Shown here one piece after another: positions 58,905 through 64,000 of a DNA stretch of 64,000 bases. Under the pieces are notes generated by a model that saw only the letters and a program-made list of their open reading frames with translations, made no database searches and had not been told where the DNA came from. The DNA lies in NCBI GenBank assembly GCA_945892755.1, contig CAMDDO010000001.1, forward strand, positions 62,001 to 126,000. Reading direction: 5' to 3'. The position numbers were made by a program, and so were the translations under genes. Origin of the DNA: Rhizobium sp. Q54 (GTDB lineage: Bacteria; Pseudomonadota; Alphaproteobacteria; UBA828). How positions within the stretch are numbered: the stretch's first letter is position 1; each line of letters begins with the position of its first letter.

Positions 58905-59633
58905 TTATTGTTTGGCTGCCGAAACGTGGGTGATCGCGATCGCAAGCAAGCGTTCGCACGATTTCTTGATGTGCTCGGCGCACAACCGCCCAACCTCTTC
59001 GGCCGCGCCGAGCCGGAACAGATCGATGATGCGTTGGTGCTCGGCGGTTGCGTGGATCAAATAGTCGGACAGGCTGAGCTCGATCCGAATGAACGGCTCG
59101 AGCTGGTCGCGCGCCAGGCCGATCATGCGGCACAGGCTCTTGCGCCCGCTGGCGGCAAAGAGGCGCGCGTGAAACTCGCGGTGGCGCGCCGCCCATGCGG
59201 TCAGCGCCGCGCCATCGCTACCACGCGCGAGCGTGCCAAGTCGATCCATCTCGGCCAGGATTTCTTCGAGCGCGGCGACATCTTCCGCCGTGCGCCGTCT
59301 GGTCGCCTCGACCGCGGCCAATTCCTCGAGCCGCTCGCTGATATCCGATAGTTCGCGAATATCGTCGGGCGTGATGGCGACCACGACATAACCGCGACGC
59401 GGGCGGAGCGCGACAAGGCCCTCGCTTTCGAGCCGGGTCAGCGCTTCACGTACGGGCACGCGGCTGACATGGAGCGAGCGTGCGATCTCTTCCTGGCGCA
59501 AGGGCTGGCCGGCCGCGAACGTTCCATCGAGGATGCGGTCGCGCAGATGCGCATAGACCACATCGGGCAGGCTCGGCACCGGCCGCTGTTGCGACGCCGC
59601 GGACCTAACGGATGACTCGCGTTCGGGTTTCAT
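58905..59633 (-). CDS. GntR-family transcriptional regulator (FCD domain)
   Basis: PDVVYAHLRDRILDGTFAAGQPLRQEEIARSLHVSRVPVREALTRLESEGLVALRPRRGYVV. Confidence 0.93.
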   Translation of the reverse strand: MKPERESSVRSAASQQRPVPSLPDVVYAHLRDRILDGTFAAGQPLRQEEIARSLHVSRVPVREALTRLESEGLVALRPRRGYVVVAITPDDIRELSDISERLEELAAVEATRRRTAEDVAALEEILAEMDRLGTLARGSDGAALTAWAARHREFHARLFAASGRKSLCRMIGLARDQLEPFIRIELSLSDYLIHATAEHQRIIDLFRLGAAEEVGRLCAEHIKKSCERLLAIAITHVSAAKQ

Positions 59634-59643
59634 GAGTTGTAGA

Positions 59644-59653
59644 TTGTATACGG
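59644..59653. promoter_or_regulatory. Candidate GntR operator TTGTATACGG
   Basis: Ten nt upstream of the gntR start, between gntR (-) and the Mo-hydroxylase operon (+); shares TTGTATAC with 25465-25474. Confidence 0.45.
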
Positions 59654-59723
59654 TTTCGCTCGGGGGCCAACACCGCTTGATCTACGGCGGGCCGCCCCCG
59701 CATGGCGAAAGGGGGAGGTAACG

Positions 59724-62090
59724 ATGTATGTAGGGCAACCAATCCGGCGCCGCGAGGATTTTCGCTTCCTCACGGGCCGAGGCACGTTTGTCGACGACGT
59801 TCAGCTGACGCAGCCGATTTTGCACGCGGCTTTCGTGCGGAGCCCGCACGCGCATGCGCGGATCAAGGCCATCCGCACCGATGCCGCACGGAAAATGCCC
59901 GGCGTGCACACGGTCTTGACCGGGGCCGATTGGCTCAAGGCCGGCTATGGCGAGGCCGAGGGCGTCTGGCCGGTCAATGACCGCTCCGGCAAGCCGGCGC
60001 GCACGGTCAACCGGCCGTTCATCTGTGTCGACAATATGGTGCGCTGCGTCGGCGAGATTGTCGCCATGGTGGTCGCCGACGATCGCCATCAGGCGCTCGA
60101 TGCCTGCGAGGCGATCGAGGTCGATTACGAGGCGCTGCCCGCAAACGTCGTGACCGCCAAGGCGCTCGATAAGGGCACGCCGCTGGTGCATCCGAAATTC
60201 GGCACCAATGAAGTGCTCGAGTCCTATCACGGCAATCCCGAGGTGGTGGAGGCCGGGTTCAAGAAGGCGCACCACATCACAAAGCTCGAAGTGCCGACCA
60301 ATCGCGTCACCGCCTCGCCGATCGAGCCGCGCGCCTATATGGGCCATTACGACGTGATGAATGATCGCTATACGGTGTGGACTACGGCTCAGGCGCCCCA
60401 CATCGTACGGCAATATTTCACCAAGTCGCTCCGCATTGACGAACACAAGCTGCGCGTGATCGCGCCTGATGTCGGCGGCGGCTTCGGCATGAAGCTTTAT
60501 CACTATCCCGAGGAGCCGCTCGCGCTGTGGGGCGCGATCGTCACCGAGCATCCGGTCAAGTGGACGGGCACGCGCTCGGAATGCCTGATGGGCGACACGC
60601 ATGCGCGCGACCATTACACGGTCGGCGAAATGGCGTTCGACAAGGACGGCAAGATTCTCGCCATGCGCTTCAAGACATTGGCGGCCTTCGGCGCCTATGA
60701 GAGCCAGTGGCAGGCCTCAATCACCAACGCCTACCACTTCACCATGCTCTCGCTCGCCTATGACATTCCGGGCATCTTCACTGAGGTGAAGGGCGTCTAT
60801 ACCAATTGCACGCCGGTTGACGCCTATCGCGGCGCGGGCCGCCCCGAAACCGTTTATCAGGTCGAGCGGCTGATCGAGAACGGCGCCAAGGAAATGGGCA
60901 TGGACCCGTTCGTCTTGCGCGAGAAAAATGCGATTCGGCCCGAGAAGATTCCCTACACGACCGCGATCGGTATCACCTATGATTCGGGCGATCCGCCCGA
61001 GCTGTTCCGCAAAATGCGCGTGCTCGCCAAGTATGACGCGCTGCGCGAGGAGCAGAAAAAGCTGCACGCCCAGGGCATTTGCATGGGCATCGGCATTTGC
61101 GGTTTCTTCGATATGGCGGGCGCCGGCCCGGTCAAGATGATGAACGATCTTGGCGCCAAGATCGGTTGCTATGACGTGGCGAGCGTGCGCGTGCATCCCT
61201 CGGGCAAGGTGACCGTGTTCGCCGGTTCGCACAGCCACGGCCAGGCCCACGCCACAACCTGGACGCAAATCGCGGCCGACCGCCTGGGCATCGATATCGA
61301 AGAGATCGATCTGGTCGAGGGCGATACCGATCGCGTGCCCTTCGGCATCGGCACCTGGGGCTCCCGTTCGCTCTCGACCGCCGGCATGGCGGTGGTGGCC
61401 GCCTGCGACCGCGTGATCGAAAAAGCCAAGAAACTCGCCGCTCACATGCTCGAATGCGCGCCGAGCGACCTCGTGATCGAAAACGGTCAGTTCATCGTCA
61501 AAGGTACCGACAAGAAAATCGCTTTCGCCGAAGTCACGAACGCCGCCTATCACTCGGGCGACCGGCCGAAGGGCCTCGAGATCGGGCTCGAAGAAACCGC
61601 GTTCTACGACCCGACCGATTGCACCTATCCCTCAGCCGTGCATCTTTGTGTCGTGATCGTCGACCCGGAAACCGGGCGCGTGACCTTACGCGATTATTTC
61701 GCGGTCGATGATGTTGGCCGCGTGATCAACCCGATGGTCTTTGAAGGCCAGGTCCATGGCGGCTGCGCGCAAGGCATCGGCCAGGCGCTGATGGAAGAGT
61801 GCGCCTATGACCCGTCATCGGGTCAGTATCTCTCCGGCACGTTCATGGACTACGCCATCCCGCATTCGACCGATATTCCCTCCTTCGGCATCGAATCGCA
61901 CACCACGCTGACGCCCTCCAATCCCCTGGGCGCAAAGGGTGGCGGCGAATCCGGCACGATCGGCGCGCCGGCCTGCATCGCGAATGGCGTGATCGACGCG
62001 ATCTGGCACCTTGGTGTCAGGCAGATCAGCCAGCCTATGACACCAAAAAAGATTTGGCACGCGCTTCAAAGCGCCAAAGCCGGCCGGTAG
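59724..62090 (+). CDS. Molybdenum hydroxylase large subunit, form II CoxL-like loop
   Basis: [72 protein letters not shown]. Confidence 0.93.
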   Translation: MYVGQPIRRREDFRFLTGRGTFVDDVQLTQPILHAAFVRSPHAHARIKAIRTDAARKMPGVHTVLTGADWLKAGYGEAEGVWPVNDRSGKPARTVNRPFICVDNMVRCVGEIVAMVVADDRHQALDACEAIEVDYEALPANVVTAKALDKGTPLVHPKFGTNEVLESYHGNPEVVEAGFKKAHHITKLEVPTNRVTASPIEPRAYMGHYDVMNDRYTVWTTAQAPHIVRQYFTKSLRIDEHKLRVIAPDVGGGFGMKLYHYPEEPLALWGAIVTEHPVKWTGTRSECLMGDTHARDHYTVGEMAFDKDGKILAMRFKTLAAFGAYESQWQASITNAYHFTMLSLAYDIPGIFTEVKGVYTNCTPVDAYRGAGRPETVYQVERLIENGAKEMGMDPFVLREKNAIRPEKIPYTTAIGITYDSGDPPELFRKMRVLAKYDALREEQKKLHAQGICMGIGICGFFDMAGAGPVKMMNDLGAKIGCYDVASVRVHPSGKVTVFAGSHSHGQAHATTWTQIAADRLGIDIEEIDLVEGDTDRVPFGIGTWGSRSLSTAGMAVVAACDRVIEKAKKLAAHMLECAPSDLVIENGQFIVKGTDKKIAFAEVTNAAYHSGDRPKGLEIGLEETAFYDPTDCTYPSAVHLCVVIVDPETGRVTLRDYFAVDDVGRVINPMVFEGQVHGGCAQGIGQALMEECAYDPSSGQYLSGTFMDYAIPHSTDIPSFGIESHTTLTPSNPLGAKGGGESGTIGAPACIANGVIDAIWHLGVRQISQPMTPKKIWHALQSAKAGR

Positions 62091-62102
62091 GGAGAGCGGA
62101 TC

Positions 62103-62585
62103 ATGGCCAACGCAAAAATTTCACTGACGATCAATGGCCGCGCTGTTTCGGCCGAGGTCGATACGCGCACGCTGCTCGTCCACTTCATCCGCGAACATGT
62201 CAAACTGACCGGCACGCATGTCGGTTGCGATACCACGCAATGTGGCGCCTGCACGGTTCACGTCAATGGCACACGCATCAAATCGTGCACCATGTTCGCG
62301 TGCCAGCTTGAGGGTGCGCAGGTCACCACCATCGAAGGCCTCGCCAAAGGCAAGCAGCTCCACCCCATGCAAGAGGCGTTTCGCGAGCATCACGGGCTGC
62401 AATGCGGCTATTGCACGCCCGGCATGGTGATGAGCGCGATCGGCATCGCTGAGCGCTATAAGGGCAAGGCGCTGACCGAAGACATCGTGCGCCACGAGCT
62501 TGAAGGCAATCTCTGCCGTTGTACCGGCTATCACAACATCGTCAGGGCCGTGATCGCCGGCGCCAAAGCCATGAGCGCGGGTTGA
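62103..62585 (+). CDS. Molybdenum hydroxylase (2Fe-2S)-binding subunit
   Basis: [26 protein letters not shown] and [16 protein letters not shown]...[10 protein letters not shown]. Confidence 0.95.
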   Translation: MANAKISLTINGRAVSAEVDTRTLLVHFIREHVKLTGTHVGCDTTQCGACTVHVNGTRIKSCTMFACQLEGAQVTTIEGLAKGKQLHPMQEAFREHHGLQCGYCTPGMVMSAIGIAERYKGKALTEDIVRHELEGNLCRCTGYHNIVRAVIAGAKAMSAG

Positions 62586-62595
62586 GGGGGACATC

Positions 62596-63393
62596 ATGTA
62601 CGCATTCAACTATCACCGGCCGTCCTCGATCGCCGAAGCGGTGAAATTGCTCAAGGCCTCGTCCGACGGGCGCTGCCTCGCCGGCGGCATGAGCCTGATC
62701 CCGACCATGAAACATCGACTCGCCTCGGCCGCAGATCTGATCGATCTGAACGGCATCAGGGAACTCGCCTTCATTCGGCGCGAGGGCGATGCACTGGTCA
62801 TCGGCGCGCTGGCGCGCCATGTCGAGATCGCCGATTCGGCCGACGTGAAAAAATCGATCCCCGCGCTCGCGGCCTTGGCGGCGAGCGTTGGCGACCCGCA
62901 GGTGCGCAATCGCGGCACGTTTTGCGGCTCGCTCTGCTTCGCCGATCCGGCGGCCGATTGCCCGGCCGGTCTGGTCGGCCTCAATGGCACGGTGATCACC
63001 GACAAGCGGCGCATCGCGGCCGACAAATTCTTCAACGGACTCTACGAGACCACATTGGAGAAGGGCGAGATCGTCACCGGCGTGAGCTTCCCGATCCCCG
63101 AGAAAGCCGGTTGGGCCAAATTCGCCAACCTCGCCTCGCGTTTTGCCATCGCCGCCGTGATGGTGGCGAAGACCGGCGGGGGCGTGCGCGTGGCCGTCAC
63201 CGGCGCCAAGGCGAGCGTCTTCCGCGTGCCCGAGATGGAGGCGGCGCTCGCGAAAAACTTCAGTGCCGCCGCGCTCGACGGCATCAAGATTTCGCCCGAC
63301 GGCATGAACAACGATTTGCACGGCGATCCCGACTACCGCGCGCATCTCGTGAGCGTGATGGCGAAGCGGGCCGTACAAGCGGCAACTGCTTGA
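62596..63393 (+). CDS. Molybdenum hydroxylase FAD-binding subunit
   Basis: RCLAGGMSLIPTMKHRL, RGTFCGSLCFADPAADCPA. Confidence 0.93.
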   Translation: MYAFNYHRPSSIAEAVKLLKASSDGRCLAGGMSLIPTMKHRLASAADLIDLNGIRELAFIRREGDALVIGALARHVEIADSADVKKSIPALAALAASVGDPQVRNRGTFCGSLCFADPAADCPAGLVGLNGTVITDKRRIAADKFFNGLYETTLEKGEIVTGVSFPIPEKAGWAKFANLASRFAIAAVMVAKTGGGVRVAVTGAKASVFRVPEMEAALAKNFSAAALDGIKISPDGMNNDLHGDPDYRAHLVSVMAKRAVQAATA

Positions 63394-63431
63394 AGACCCT
63401 CTGCCAATGGAAGTGCCGCGATGCGGTGGCC

Positions 63432-63610
63432 CGCCCCCTCTCCCCTCGCGGGCGGAAACGCATGCGTTTCCGGGAGGGGCCCATCGCAAAGCGATGGGAG
63501 GGTGAGGCGGACAGGCGGCCCGTCAATCAGCTGATTGACTATGCAAAGAGAATCTCGTTAGACCCCTCACCCGCCGCTGCGCGGCGACCTCTCCCACAAG
63601 GGGAGAGGTG
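63432..63610. repeat. Multi-palindrome REP-like element
   Basis: CGGAAACGCATGCGTTTCCG (63453-63472), CCCATCGC-AAA-GCGATGGG (63480-63498), GTCAATCAGCTGATTGAC (63522-63539), CGCCGC-TGC-GCGGCG (63572-63586), ACCTCTCCC-ACAAG-GGGAGAGGT (63587-63609). Confidence 0.72.
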
Positions 63611-63647
63611 ACTTTCTCAAAAAGGGGCGTAGGATTTCTCGATTTTC

Positions 63648-64000
63648 ATGGTCGAATCCTCTCCCGATTCCATCCTCGCCCTTCTCGGACGCGGCCATTA
63701 CGTCGCCGATCGGGCGCTCGCGACCACGCTCCACCTCGCGCTCACGCTCAATCGCGCGCTCTTGCTTGAGGGCCGCGCCGGCGTCGGCAAGACCGCGCTC
63801 GCGCGCACGCTCGCAACCGCGCTTGGCCGGCGGCTCTTGGCGTTGCACTGCCATGAGGGGCTCGATCTCGCGCACGCGGTCTATGAATGGAACGTGCCGG
63901 CGCAACTCCTCGAGCTGCGCCTGACGCAAATCGCGAAGGGCAAGGGCGCGCCGGCCGAGACGCCCGATCTATTCGATCCGCGTTATTTGATCCGCCGGCC
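63648..64000 (+). CDS. MoxR-family AAA+ ATPase (3' truncated by window edge)
   Basis: My reading of 63648 onward: MVESSPDSILALLGRGHYVADRALATTLHLALTLNRALLLEGRAGVGKTALARTLATALGRRLLALHCHEGLDLAHAVYEWN, paralogous to the 51866 product. Confidence 0.88.
   Translation, partial: MVESSPDSILALLGRGHYVADRALATTLHLALTLNRALLLEGRAGVGKTALARTLATALGRRLLALHCHEGLDLAHAVYEWNVPAQLLELRLTQIAKGKGAPAETPDLFDPRYLIRR

Noticed and set aside
59724-62090. Firm assignment of the second Mo-hydroxylase as CO dehydrogenase form II
   Set aside because: AYRGAGR occurs in many non-CODH hydroxylases; substrate cannot be decided from sequence alone.
39372-63610. CRISPR array from the repeated palindromes
   Set aside because: Copies are few, unevenly spaced over many kb, palindromic and without regular spacers or cas genes; REP-like elements fit better.

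Overview
This 64 kb window is GC-rich and comes from an alphaproteobacterium, judged from gene order and protein character. The left part (about 1-24.6 kb) is mostly core genome. It holds a tightly overlapping run of a DivL-like tyrosine-box kinase, tsaE, an AmgK-like kinase, a MurU-like nucleotidyltransferase, addB, addA and trxA. An opposite-strand block follows: aroA, cmk, rpsA, sppA, ihfB, lapA-like, pyrF, trpF, trpB, trpA, accD, folC. A two-gene catabolic cassette (amidohydrolase plus acyl-CoA-dehydrogenase-like flavoprotein) interrupts the core between trxA and folC. A tRNA-Ala(GGC) at about 24.6 kb marks the change to accessory catabolic content on the right. That part contains: (i) an exported intradiol dioxygenase, alpha/beta hydrolase, Rid-like protein and two amidohydrolases; (ii) a TorT-like/RbsA/RbsC-type ABC importer divergent from a two-subunit N,N-dimethylformamidase-like enzyme and an FAD monooxygenase; (iii) a glxBCD/mgsABC-like glutamate-synthase-type cluster with a GlnT/GMA-synthetase-like enzyme and a SoxB/MgdA-like oxidoreductase, divergent from a GntR regulator; (iv) two separate xanthine/CO-dehydrogenase-type molybdenum hydroxylase operons, each with its own MoxR ATPase. 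The best leads are the DMFase plus N-methylglutamate-type locus, the paired Mo-hydroxylase/MoxR operons (one with a non-canonical AYRGFGS loop), a shared C-terminal R-x-A-A-E peptide on all four amidohydrolases, a Rid protein lacking the catalytic Arg, and palindromic REP-like elements seen only in the accessory part. No rRNA, CRISPR array, transposase, integrase or prophage was recognised. All calls come from reading translations and sequence by eye; no database search was run.
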